Positions 42,593 through 51,215 of a stretch of DNA of 64,000 nucleotides are shown piece by piece. The translations under genes and the position numbers were made by a program. Origin of the DNA: Haloimpatiens lingqiaonensis (GTDB lineage Bacteria; Bacillota; Clostridia; Clostridiales; Clostridiaceae); assembly GCF_044502415.1 (NCBI RefSeq), contig NZ_CP172402.1. One strand, 5' to 3'. The notes below the pieces were generated by a model that saw nothing but the letters and a program-made list of their open reading frames with translations, made no database searches and was not told the origin of the DNA. How positions within the stretch are numbered: the stretch's first letter is position 1; each line of letters begins with the position of its first letter.

Positions 42593-44086
42593 CTATCTAT
42601 AAATAAGTTCACTAAAATTTTTTTCTTTAAAAAAGCTTTGTATAGCTTTTCTTCCATTAGTCATGGCGCAGCCTGTAAATGGTACTCTTGCTTGTTGTAT
42701 AGGATAATACTTACTTTTCTTTACCTTCTTATTTACATCAGCTGCTGTTAATGTAATCATCTCTGTTATTGTTTCTAATTTATCATCTGAAACAACTCCT
42801 GAACATACCTCATTTATCACATTGTATATTCTTTTACTTGCTTTTTCAGCTAGTATTTTAGCTAAATTATTGGCACCTTTAATAGACCAACTCATTTTTC
42901 TTCCTTTCATTCTCTGAGCTAATACATCACATATATTGTGCTCCATTGTACCTAAATTTCTGTATTCTAATCCTTCTGGAGCCTTCGGCATTTTTATTTC
43001 TTCCCTTAGCTGATATGGCTTTAATCCTATCTTGTTATCAAAAAAATACGTGTATAACTTTTCTAATTTCTTAAATTTATTTTCATCGTCAGTATACTTA
43101 ATCATTAAATTTGTTATATACTCAAAGCTTTCTTCTACTTTTCCTTCATTCAACATTTTTATTAATTTATGAGCTTCTTTTTTATCTTGAATAGCTCTTA
43201 TTATAGCCTGGCTTCTATGAAATGGATCTAGCTGAAAATATACACCTTCTTCTCCTAAACTTTGTTTTATCCATGATGCTCCATCTCCATTTAAAATTCT
43301 TGTATCTATTTCATCTATATTATAAATTTCAGCAATGCTAGCATCACTAAGCTCTTTAAATTTTTTACTATTATCAAAACTAGCCCAAGCTATTTTATTT
43401 TCAACTACATAAGCATCCTTACTACCACTTCTCTTCTTCCAGCCTTCATAACTTATTCCAAGCTTTAGCTCTTTCTTTTTAGACTTTTTTCCTTTAGGTT
43501 TATCTTTTCCTTGGATACTCAACCAAATTCCATCCATTTCTTGAAATAAAACTTTAACTTCTTTCGATCCATTTAATTTACCTTTTTTATTTAATAGTAT
43601 TTTTCTTTCTTCTTTTTCTTCAAGTTTAGAACCTAATTTTTGTACTACATTCCATACTGCTGTATGACTGATTTCTTGGTTGGTTAACTCTTTAATGTTT
43701 TTTGCAGTATCCCTATAAGAAACATTAGTCACATTATCTACGATTTTTTCTACTAACGTAGTTGAAATATGTCCTATTGTATCCATTTGCAAATATTCAT
43801 CTAATAAAAATTTATAAGCCAGTTTACCATCATCAGTTTTATACTCATATATACGTCTATCAAGTTCTATATTTCCCATTATAGTTTTTAAACACGTATG
43901 TTTAAAACCTTTATTTCTATAAACTTTAGTATCTCTTTCATCCAACAACCTTCGGTCTAGGTGCGTTAGCACCTCTTTCATGAACCTACATGCTTCTTCA
44001 CATACATATTTATATATTTTTTTCTCTAAATCATTGAAAGTTATCTCTTTATCGTTTAAACTTGTATTGTACATAATATCACCCAT
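42593..44086 (-). CDS. ISLre2-family transposase
   Basis: 497 residues (or 493 if it starts at the second ATG, 44074, which GGGTGAT precedes). N-terminal DTKVYRNKGFKHTCLKTIMGNIELDRRIY-type region, then LFQEMDGIWLSIQG (first catalytic acidic site), LNGDGASWIKQSL (second), and the C-terminal GLEYRNLGTMEHNICDVLAQRMKGRKMSWS, all typical of ISLre2 (UPF0236). The frame looks complete and uninterrupted. It lies between rnr and smpB, genes usually adjacent in Clostridium, so it is a recent insertion or at least post-dates the operon. Terminal inverted repeats were not resolved by eye. Confidence 0.92.
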   Translation of the reverse strand: MGDIMYNTSLNDKEITFNDLEKKIYKYVCEEACRFMKEVLTHLDRRLLDERDTKVYRNKGFKHTCLKTIMGNIELDRRIYEYKTDDGKLAYKFLLDEYLQMDTIGHISTTLVEKIVDNVTNVSYRDTAKNIKELTNQEISHTAVWNVVQKLGSKLEEKEERKILLNKKGKLNGSKEVKVLFQEMDGIWLSIQGKDKPKGKKSKKKELKLGISYEGWKKRSGSKDAYVVENKIAWASFDNSKKFKELSDASIAEIYNIDEIDTRILNGDGASWIKQSLGEEGVYFQLDPFHRSQAIIRAIQDKKEAHKLIKMLNEGKVEESFEYITNLMIKYTDDENKFKKLEKLYTYFFDNKIGLKPYQLREEIKMPKAPEGLEYRNLGTMEHNICDVLAQRMKGRKMSWSIKGANNLAKILAEKASKRIYNVINEVCSGVVSDDKLETITEMITLTAADVNKKVKKSKYYPIQQARVPFTGCAMTNGRKAIQSFFKEKNFSELIYR

Positions 44087-44292
44087 TATCTTATAGTTTT
44101 CTTAACTTACATTATAATGGATTTTTTATGTACATGGGAGATACTTTTTGTATCTCCTTTTAAATTTTCTAAGCAGTAATTACTACTATCTTTGCCTACT
44201 AAAATTATACTCTAAGCACAAAGAATTAAGAATTAATAGTTAAAGTGAATTTTTCTTCATTGCATTACGAAAAATTTTTAAAATTTAAAAAA
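44087..44292. other. Region upstream of the ISLre2 transposase
   Basis: Includes the palindrome GGAGATAC/GTATCTCC (44147-44168), a candidate sub-terminal hairpin of the IS, and otherwise AT-rich DNA. Confidence 0.35.
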
Positions 44293-44327
44293 GATAACAT
44301 AATTTCACGTTGTGAAATTATGTTATC
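44293..44327 (-). terminator. Strong terminator downstream of rnr
   Basis: GATAACATAATTTCAC and its perfect complement flank a three-base loop; on the minus strand a T6 run follows. Probably ends the rnr transcript, keeping it out of the IS. Confidence 0.85.
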
Positions 44328-44429
44328 CATCCTTTTGGTCTTAACTTAAATCATTTGACGATTAGTGATTGGGAACTAGGGACTAAAAGAACGGCTACGC
44401 CTAAAAAATATTATTAGCCTTTCTTTTTT

Positions 44430-44564
44430 ATAAACAGAGCTCTTAGCTTCAGATGGAGTTTTTACTCCATCTGAAGGTTAGAGATCGTTATCCAGGGACG
44501 TAGCTGCCGTTATCTCCCACTTTGTTAGAAGTGGGAGTGTTACGGCAGGTAGTCATCGGATAAA
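44430..44564. repeat. 135-bp structured dispersed element, copy 3
   Basis: Same boundaries as the other copies (ATAAACAGAG to GGATAAA). In this copy the first hairpin is perfect (CTTCAGATGGAGT/ACTCCATCTGAAG). It lies between the rnr terminator and a CTAG-rich mosaic repeat. Confidence 0.9.
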
Positions 44565-44565
44565 T

Positions 44566-44645
44566 CAAAGATTTTCCATAGCAAAGCGGAGGAAAATCAT
44601 CCTTCACTAGCCCTCTAGTCCTCTAGCACACTAGCACACTTAAGC
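44566..44645. repeat. CTAG-rich mosaic repeat, copy beside rnr
   Basis: AAGATTTTCCATAGCAAAGC then GGAGGAAAATC, followed by CTAGCCCTCTAGTCCTCTAG and CACACTAGCACACT. The same blocks recur at 57143-57365 and 58134-58425. Confidence 0.8.
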
Positions 44646-44677
44646 CAGAAATTGCGGCACTTGTGCCGCAATTTCTG
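44646..44677 (-). terminator. Perfect hairpin touching the rnr stop
   Basis: CAGAAATTGCGGCA / TGCCGCAATTTCTG: 14 bp, four-base loop, directly after the stop codon. No T-run, so it may protect the 3' end or halt exonucleases rather than terminate. Confidence 0.6.
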
Positions 44678-44678
44678 C

Positions 44679-46889
44679 TTACTCTTCGCTTTCGAAGTCC
44701 TCTAGTGATATTATTTTATATTCATAAGATGGTATATCATCTTCTTTAGATTCTATTGGCTCCTCCGCTGGTTTTTCTTCCTTTAATAATGTAAAGTTTA
44801 CTTCGTAAGCATCTAAATCTACGCTTTCTACTTTAACTTTTACTTTATTACCTAATCTATAGGTATTTTTAGTTTTTTCACCTATTAAACAAAGGTGTTT
44901 TTCGTCATAAATATAGTAATCGTCATCTAAGGTGCTTATGTGTACAAGTCCTTCTACGGTATTTGGAAGCTCTACAAACATTCCAAAGTTTGTTACTGAA
45001 GAAATTATTCCGCTATATTCTTCTCCAATTCTTTCGCTCATGTATTCAGCTTTCTTTAAGTCATCTACTTCTCTTTCTGCTTCATCTGCAACTCTTTCTC
45101 TTTCTGAAGATTGAATAGATGCATAATCCACTGCCTTTTCTAAACTAGCAAATTTCTTTTGATCTAATCTTCCATTTATAAATTCCTTTATAATTCTATG
45201 AATTATAAGGTCTGGATATCTTCTTATTGGAGATGTAAAGTGACAGTAGTATTTAGCTGCCAAGCCAAAGTGACCTATGCACTCTGGTGAATACCTAGCT
45301 TGTTTTAAGGAACGAAGTAAAAGTGTGTTTATGACAACTTCTTCATCTTTACCCTTTACCTGCTCTATTACCCCTTGAAGTATTTTAGGATGTATTTCAT
45401 TAGCCCATCTTATAGCTACCCCTAAGTTATGAGCAAATTCACTAAAGTGCGCTAATTTTTCTTCATCTGGATCCTCGTGAACTCTATATACAAAAGGAGT
45501 GTTAGCCCAGAACATGTGCTCAGCTACTGTTTCATTACAAACTAGCATAAACTCTTCTATCATTCTATTAGCTATGGCTCTTTCATATGGTTTAATGTCT
45601 ATAGGTTTACCCTGTGGATTTAGTATTATTTTGCATTCTTCAAAGTCAAAATCTATAGCGCCTCTTTTTAATCTCTTATTGTAAAGTATATTACAAAGCT
45701 CTTCCATTGCCTTAAAGTCTTCTATTAAATAATCATACTTTTGTATAAGTTCTTGATCATTATCCCTTAATATTTTAGTTACATCAGTATAAGTCATTCT
45801 TTCATCTGTTCTGATTATACTTTCTACTATTTCGTACTTTACAACTTTACCCTCTTTGTTTATCTCCATTAAACAGCTTAAGGTTAATCTATCTTCCTTT
45901 GGATTTAAACTACATATGCCATTGGATAACTTTTTAGGAAGCATTGGAATTACTCTGTCTATTAAGTAAACAGATGTAGCTCTTTTTAAGGCTTCCTTAT
46001 CTAAAGGACAATTTTCCTTTACATAATGAGAAACATCTGCTATATGTACGCCTAAATAGTAATTTCCATTTTCAAGTTTTTTTATAGAAACTGCATCATC
46101 TAGGTCTTTAGCATCTTCTCCGTCTATAGTAACCATTCTTACATCTCTTAAATCTTTTCTTCTTTTATATTCTTCCTGTGGTATTTCCATTTCTATGGCA
46201 TCTGTATAATTTTCAACTTTTGGTGGGAACTCTTCTGGCAAGCCATATTTCTTTATTATGGACAATATGTCGATGCCTTTTTCACCTTTTTTACCTAGTA
46301 TCTCTAATATTCTTCCTTCTGGGTTTCTTCTAGGCTCTGGCCATTGAGTAATTTCTACAATTACTATATCATCCTTTTGGGCACCATTCTTTTCCCCCTT
46401 AGGAATAAATATATCCTGTGCTATTCTCTTATCGTGGGGAATTACAAATCCAAAATTTCTACTGTCTTCATAAGTACCTATTACATTGGCATTAGCCCTT
46501 TCTAGTATTCTTATTATTTCTCCTTCACACTTTTTGTTAGCTATTTTCTCTCTTGTAACCTTTACCATTACTCTATCGCCATTCATAGCTCCATTCATAT
46601 TGGATGAAGATACAAAAATATCTGGCCCCTCTTCATCAGTTATGACAAATCCATATCCTCTAGCATGACATTGAAGTTTCCCAGGCAATAATCCCATTTT
46701 ATCTGGAAGTCCATAGTGCTCTGTTCTAGTTTTTACTATTTGCCCATCCTTCTCCATACTCTTTAATGTGTTTTTAAAGGCCTTCATTTCCTTTTTTCCT
46801 ATACCAAATATTTTAGCTAATTCAGTTATATCCATCGGTTTATATGCCTTTTCCTTCATAAAAGAAAGAATAACTTCTCTTATATTCAT
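44679..46889 (-). CDS. rnr: Ribonuclease R
   Basis: A 736-residue 3'-5' exoribonuclease of the RNB family. N-terminal winged helix (MDITELAKIFGIGKKEMKAF), cold-shock domains, the RNB catalytic region with RMVTIDGEDAKDLDDAVSI (metal-binding Asp residues) and GHFGLAAKYYCHFTSPIRRY, and a C-terminal S1 domain (GEEYSGIISSVTNFGMFVEL...GLVHIS). RNase R degrades structured RNA and, with tmRNA-SmpB, the mRNA of stalled ribosomes, which fits its neighbours. The ATG lacks a strong ribosome site; GGAGGG lies far upstream (about 46975). Confidence 0.96.
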   Translation of the reverse strand: MNIREVILSFMKEKAYKPMDITELAKIFGIGKKEMKAFKNTLKSMEKDGQIVKTRTEHYGLPDKMGLLPGKLQCHARGYGFVITDEEGPDIFVSSSNMNGAMNGDRVMVKVTREKIANKKCEGEIIRILERANANVIGTYEDSRNFGFVIPHDKRIAQDIFIPKGEKNGAQKDDIVIVEITQWPEPRRNPEGRILEILGKKGEKGIDILSIIKKYGLPEEFPPKVENYTDAIEMEIPQEEYKRRKDLRDVRMVTIDGEDAKDLDDAVSIKKLENGNYYLGVHIADVSHYVKENCPLDKEALKRATSVYLIDRVIPMLPKKLSNGICSLNPKEDRLTLSCLMEINKEGKVVKYEIVESIIRTDERMTYTDVTKILRDNDQELIQKYDYLIEDFKAMEELCNILYNKRLKRGAIDFDFEECKIILNPQGKPIDIKPYERAIANRMIEEFMLVCNETVAEHMFWANTPFVYRVHEDPDEEKLAHFSEFAHNLGVAIRWANEIHPKILQGVIEQVKGKDEEVVINTLLLRSLKQARYSPECIGHFGLAAKYYCHFTSPIRRYPDLIIHRIIKEFINGRLDQKKFASLEKAVDYASIQSSERERVADEAEREVDDLKKAEYMSERIGEEYSGIISSVTNFGMFVELPNTVEGLVHISTLDDDYYIYDEKHLCLIGEKTKNTYRLGNKVKVKVESVDLDAYEVNFTLLKEEKPAEEPIESKEDDIPSYEYKIISLEDFESEE

Positions 46890-47323
46890 AATATCGTTAC
46901 TTTATATATGCTAAAATTTCTTTAACTTATTACTTCAACTATGCTTTTAGCAAATTAGTAACTTTCCCTCCTCTCAATATGTTTTATTTTATTATTTTAT
47001 GTAATTTTGCTATAATCATGTATTTTTCTTGAAACACCTTAAAATAATATTTATTATTCTCATATTACCATTATACTACATACATTACCATAGATTTCTT
47101 AAGATATGGAGTTTTTGAAATTTATAATACATTTATATAATTATATAACATTTATATTTCATATATATTTTATGTTTTTTAATTATAGTTATTGATATTT
47201 TTAAGTGTTAGTAAAATAATAACAATATAACCATTATTTATTTTGCAAAATATGATTAATTTATACATTTTCCCTATAGATACCGTCATATTCATACAAA
47301 ATGTCTATAATGTGTTTTTTGTA
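46890..47323. other. Divergent promoter region between rnr and oppA
   Basis: About 430 bp of very AT-rich DNA without a gene. It must contain the rnr promoter, which I could not place. Confidence 0.4.
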
Positions 47324-47352
47324 TTGATAAATATTGCCATGTAACCTATAAT
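47324..47352 (+). promoter_or_regulatory. Sigma-A promoter of oppA
   Basis: TTGATA, 17-base spacer, TATAAT, 43 bases before the oppA ATG: near consensus. Confidence 0.85.
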
Positions 47353-47395
47353 GAATTTCGGGTTAAACCGACATTATTATAAAGGGGGAAGCTAG

Positions 47396-48991
47396 ATGAA
47401 AAAGAAAAAAATATTAAGTCTTCTTCTTGCGGTAACTTGTAGCTTAGGTCTTGTGGCTTGTGGAAATTCTACAGCTAAAAAAGACACAAAAGCAACTGCT
47501 GCTAAAGAAGAAAAAATTAAAGATGGTGGAACAATGGTTTTTGCTTTTGGCACAGACCCTACAAAACTAAATCCATTTTATCAAGATAACAGAGTAACTT
47601 TTACTGTTAATAATGCTTTATTTAGTCCATTGTTTGTTATGGACAGTAACGAAATTAGATATTATTTAGCTGATAAAGTAGAGGAATCAGCTGATAAACT
47701 AACTTATAAAATTAAATTAAAGGACAATCTTAAATGGCATGATGGAAAGAAAATAACTGTAGATGACATTATTTTCTCCATAAATACTATTTGGGATGAA
47801 AAGCAAGGTATAGGTGATAGGGAAGGTTTTTTAATAGGCGGCAAGAAATTTGAAATGAAAAAAATAGATGATTTAAATTTAGAAATCAAATTACCTCAAG
47901 TATATATGCCTTTTAAAGGAGCTATCGGTAGCTTACGTCCAATTCCAAAACATGTTTATGAAAGTGAAAAAGACTTAGCTAAATCAGAAAAAAATAATAC
48001 ACCTGTTGGATCAGGTCCTTACAAATTTAAAGAATGGAAAAAGGGAGATCACTTAACTCTTGAAAGATTTAATGATTATTTTGGTGGTAAACCTCATATA
48101 GAACAAATCGTTTATAAAGTTTCTGCTGATAAAAATAGCAGCTCTATCGCTTTTGAAAATGGAGAAATAAATGCAACATACTTAAGCGAAAAGAAATTCA
48201 ACACTTATTCAAAAGACTCAAAATACAAAACTTATAAATTTGATGAGTCTATGCCAGAATATATGGCATTTAATTTTGAAAATAAACTTATAGCTAAAAA
48301 AGAGGTTAGACAGGCTATAAGCTATGCTATAAATAAACAAGATTTACTAAAAAGTGTATTTGAAAATGTAGAAAATGCTAAACCAGCTTATTCTGTATTC
48401 CCACCAAGCACTTTATATTATACAGATAAAGTTGAACATTATGATTATAATGTAGAAAAAGCTAAGGAATTAATGAAAAAAGCTAATGTTTCAAATGGCA
48501 CTTTAAAATTTGGATATATAGCCGGAAGCGAAAGAGATATAAATCAATTTAATGTGATTAAAGAAAACTTAAAAGCTATAGGAATAGATGTTAAACCAGT
48601 ACCACTTGAACAACAAGCATTCTTCTCTCAATTATTTGGAGAAACTCCTAAAACTTTTGATATGACATTAAATGCTTATGTTTGTGGCACAGACCCTGAT
48701 TCTTACTCTGGATTATTTGTAAAAGGCGGCGCTATGAACTGGACTGGATACTCTAATGCTGAATTAGACGACCTATGGAAAAAAGCTGCCATAGAGACTA
48801 ATGAAGCTAAGAGAAAAGAAATGTATGAAACTATTCAAAAGAAATTAGCTGAAGATGCTGCTCAATACAATATTGATTACGCTATTTCAATGATAGGTGT
48901 AAGCGGCAATATTGGTGGAGTAGAGAAGGCTAAAACAGTTCCAATATACATGTTTGAAGATTTATCCAAATTATACTTTATTGAAAAATAA
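47396..48991 (+). CDS. Oligopeptide/dipeptide ABC transporter substrate-binding lipoprotein
   Basis: 531 residues of the SBP_bac_5 family. The lipoprotein signal ends LGLVACGNS (lipobox LVAC, Cys21). Family blocks are DPTKLNPFYQDN, ADKVEESADKLTYKIKLKDN, LKWHDGKKITVDDIIFSINT, NTPVGSGPYKFKEWKKGDHL and EVRQAISYAINKQDLL. It should sit on the outer membrane face and deliver peptides (or nickel or another ligand of this family) to the permeases that follow. AAAGGGGGAAGCTAG precedes the ATG; a strong promoter lies just upstream. A 278-bp gap with G/C hairpins separates it from the permease genes, which may lower their expression. Confidence 0.93.
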   Translation: MKKKKILSLLLAVTCSLGLVACGNSTAKKDTKATAAKEEKIKDGGTMVFAFGTDPTKLNPFYQDNRVTFTVNNALFSPLFVMDSNEIRYYLADKVEESADKLTYKIKLKDNLKWHDGKKITVDDIIFSINTIWDEKQGIGDREGFLIGGKKFEMKKIDDLNLEIKLPQVYMPFKGAIGSLRPIPKHVYESEKDLAKSEKNNTPVGSGPYKFKEWKKGDHLTLERFNDYFGGKPHIEQIVYKVSADKNSSSIAFENGEINATYLSEKKFNTYSKDSKYKTYKFDESMPEYMAFNFENKLIAKKEVRQAISYAINKQDLLKSVFENVENAKPAYSVFPPSTLYYTDKVEHYDYNVEKAKELMKKANVSNGTLKFGYIAGSERDINQFNVIKENLKAIGIDVKPVPLEQQAFFSQLFGETPKTFDMTLNAYVCGTDPDSYSGLFVKGGAMNWTGYSNAELDDLWKKAAIETNEAKRKEMYETIQKKLAEDAAQYNIDYAISMIGVSGNIGGVEKAKTVPIYMFEDLSKLYFIEK

Positions 48992-49269
48992 CACCCCAAG
49001 GGTGCAAAGCTATCGTATATCAATACCAATATGCAGCCAATGCTGTTATATGGTGTATACAATCTAAAGCATTTAAGCGGTGCATCAATGGTAATATAAG
49101 GGCAATTGAAATATAAAAATTCATATTAGAATTATAGAATTATGGGAGTATGGGGTGTAGACTTTAGTTTGCACCCCTATAATTTCCATATGGTATTCAA
49201 ATAATAATGTAATTAAATCCAAATTTGCTAATATTTGCACCCATGGGGTGCATGAAGGGTTGGTGAACT
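48992..49269 (+). other. Intra-operon gap with hairpins between oppA and oppB
   Basis: GGGGTGTAGAC...GTTTGCACCCC (49151-49178) and GCACCCATGGGGTGC (49238-49252) can fold in the transcript. Such stems commonly stabilise the upstream binding-protein mRNA; no gene here. Confidence 0.5.
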
Positions 49270-50223
49270 ATGAAAAAATACGTATTTAAAAGAATTTTGC
49301 AAGCTATACCTATGTTGTTTGTTATATCTATAATTTCTTTTGCACTTATGAACTTAGCACCGGGGAATCCAGCTCATGCTTTTATAACCCCTAAAATGAG
49401 CGCTGCACAAGTTACTAGGATTAAAGAAAGTCTAGGTTTAAATGATCCCATACCTATAAGATATGTAAAGTGGCTAAAAAATTCTATGCAAGGTAATTTA
49501 GGGTTTTCCTATATTACTCATGAACCTGTTATTAAAGAAATAGCTGCTCGTCTCCCTACTACCCTTGGACTTATGGGAGTTACTATGCTAATTTCTGTAA
49601 TTATCTCTATTCCCTTGGGCATGATTTCTGCTTTAAAGAAAAATAGAAAAACAGACAATATTATTACGGGTATATCCTATGTGGGTATATCTATTCCAAG
49701 CTTTTGGTTTGCCATGCTAATTGTTATACTTTTCTCTAGCAAACTAAAAATATTACCTGCATCAGGTATGAGAAGTATAGGAGTAGATTCTACTTGGGAT
49801 TTAATTAAGCATAGTATAATGCCTTGTACTGTGTTGTGTTTTCCAAATGTAGCGGTGCTTACAAGATATATACGTTCTAGTGCCTTAGATCAATTAAATG
49901 AAGATTATGTAATAACAGCTTTAAGTAAAGGGCTTTCCACTAGAGCAGTTTTATATAGGCATGTTTTAAAAAATTCAATTCTTCCTTTAATAACCATATT
50001 GGGAATGAGTCTTCCAGAGCTTGTTTCAGGAGCCTTTATTACAGAAACTATATTCGGATGGCCGGGTATGGGGAGATTTGGTGTAGAAGCTATTTTTAAC
50101 AGAGATTATCCTGTAATTATGGCTATAACTATGATATCTTCTTCATTGCTTATTTTAGGAAACTTAATTTCAGACATTCTTTATGGAATTGTAGATCCAA
50201 GAATTAGGGTGGTGGATAAATAA
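49270..50223 (+). CDS. ABC transporter permease, OppB/DppB type
   Basis: 317 residues, six membrane segments. N-terminal ILQAIPMLFVISIISFALMN and LAPGNPAHAF are the OppB signature; the cytoplasmic EAA-like loop is NEDYVITALSKGLSTRAVLY. GAAGGGTTGGTGAACT precedes the ATG. It forms the translocation pore with the next gene, whose start overlaps its stop (TAATG). The ATPase genes normally found with these are not in the window. Confidence 0.94.
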   Translation: MKKYVFKRILQAIPMLFVISIISFALMNLAPGNPAHAFITPKMSAAQVTRIKESLGLNDPIPIRYVKWLKNSMQGNLGFSYITHEPVIKEIAARLPTTLGLMGVTMLISVIISIPLGMISALKKNRKTDNIITGISYVGISIPSFWFAMLIVILFSSKLKILPASGMRSIGVDSTWDLIKHSIMPCTVLCFPNVAVLTRYIRSSALDQLNEDYVITALSKGLSTRAVLYRHVLKNSILPLITILGMSLPELVSGAFITETIFGWPGMGRFGVEAIFNRDYPVIMAITMISSSLLILGNLISDILYGIVDPRIRVVDK

Positions 50224-51077
50224 TGAGTAGCAGACTTTTTATAAATTTAAAAATACATTTTAAAAAAAATAAACTAGCCTTAATTTCACTAATAATATTA
50301 GGAATAATTATTTTATGTTCCTTATTGGCTTTTTTATCTCCTTATGATCCAAACAAAATAAATGTTTCAAATAAATTAGCCAGCCCAAGTCTGCAACACC
50401 TATTTGGAACCGATGAACTGGGAAGAGATTATTTTACAAGAGCTCTTTATGGTGGAAGAATATCACTTAAGGTAGGTTTTCTATCCATGTTGGTATCAAT
50501 TTCCCTTGGAACTATAATAGGCGTTGTAAGTGGTTATTTAGGAGGTATAGTAGATAGCCTGCTTATGAGACTTATAGATATACTTATGTGCATACCTACT
50601 TTCTTTCTTATATTAATAGCTAATGCGTATTTGGAACCAAATATAAATAATATAATCATTATAATCGGTCTATTTGGTTGGATGGGCGTTGCTAGAGTAG
50701 TACGTTCTGAAACTCTTTCTTATAAACAAAGGGAATATGTTTTATGTTCTAAATCCCTAGGTGCTGGTAATTTCCATATAATTTTGAAACACATTATACC
50801 AGATGTTATTTCTTCTATTATTGTTATGTCTACATTAAATATAGCCGGGGCAATACTTACTGAGTCCTCTTTAAGTTTCTTAGGCCTTGGGGTTCAGCAG
50901 CCTATGGCTTCTTGGGGGAGTATGCTTCAAAATGCACAAGGCTATATAACAGACAAGCCGCATATGGCTATATTTCCTGGAATGTTTATTTTACTTACAG
51001 TCCTTAGCTTCAACCTATTAGGAGAAACCCTTAGAATTGCCCTAGATCCCCACATGGATACACCTCAAGGTTCATAG
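50223..51077 (+). CDS. ABC transporter permease, OppC/DppC type
   Basis: 284 residues with the OppC_N segment (KNKLALISLIILGIIILCSL) and LFGTDELGRDYFTRALYGGR, the family signature; the EAA loop is REYVLCSKSLGAGNFHIILK, and LTESSLSFLGLGVQQPMASWG follows. Translationally coupled to the previous gene through TAATG. It is the last gene of the set: 140 bp later comes the convergent hppA. The transporter must borrow ATPases from another locus. Confidence 0.94.
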   Translation: MSSRLFINLKIHFKKNKLALISLIILGIIILCSLLAFLSPYDPNKINVSNKLASPSLQHLFGTDELGRDYFTRALYGGRISLKVGFLSMLVSISLGTIIGVVSGYLGGIVDSLLMRLIDILMCIPTFFLILIANAYLEPNINNIIIIIGLFGWMGVARVVRSETLSYKQREYVLCSKSLGAGNFHIILKHIIPDVISSIIVMSTLNIAGAILTESSLSFLGLGVQQPMASWGSMLQNAQGYITDKPHMAIFPGMFILLTVLSFNLLGETLRIALDPHMDTPQGS

Positions 51078-51101
51078 CTGTCAAGATAAGAAAATTTAAA
51101 A

Positions 51102-51134
51102 GTGGATTATACCATATCATGGTCAATAATCCAC
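51102..51134 (+). terminator. Hairpin ending the opp operon
   Basis: GTGGATTAT and ATAATCCAC pair across a 15-base loop, 25 bases after the stop; the T tail is interrupted. Confidence 0.6.
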
Positions 51135-51185
51135 CTTATGTTTTGTGCATAAAAGTAAAATTTTATCCCCTAAGGTAAAAAAATA

Positions 51186-51207
51186 AAGCGCACTGTAAAG
51201 TGCGCTT
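51186..51207. terminator. Bidirectional terminator between opp and hppA
   Basis: AAGCGCACT, four bases, AGTGCGCTT, with T-rich runs on both strands. It ends the minus-strand hppA transcript nine bases after its stop. Confidence 0.85.
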
Positions 51208-51215
51208 TTAATATC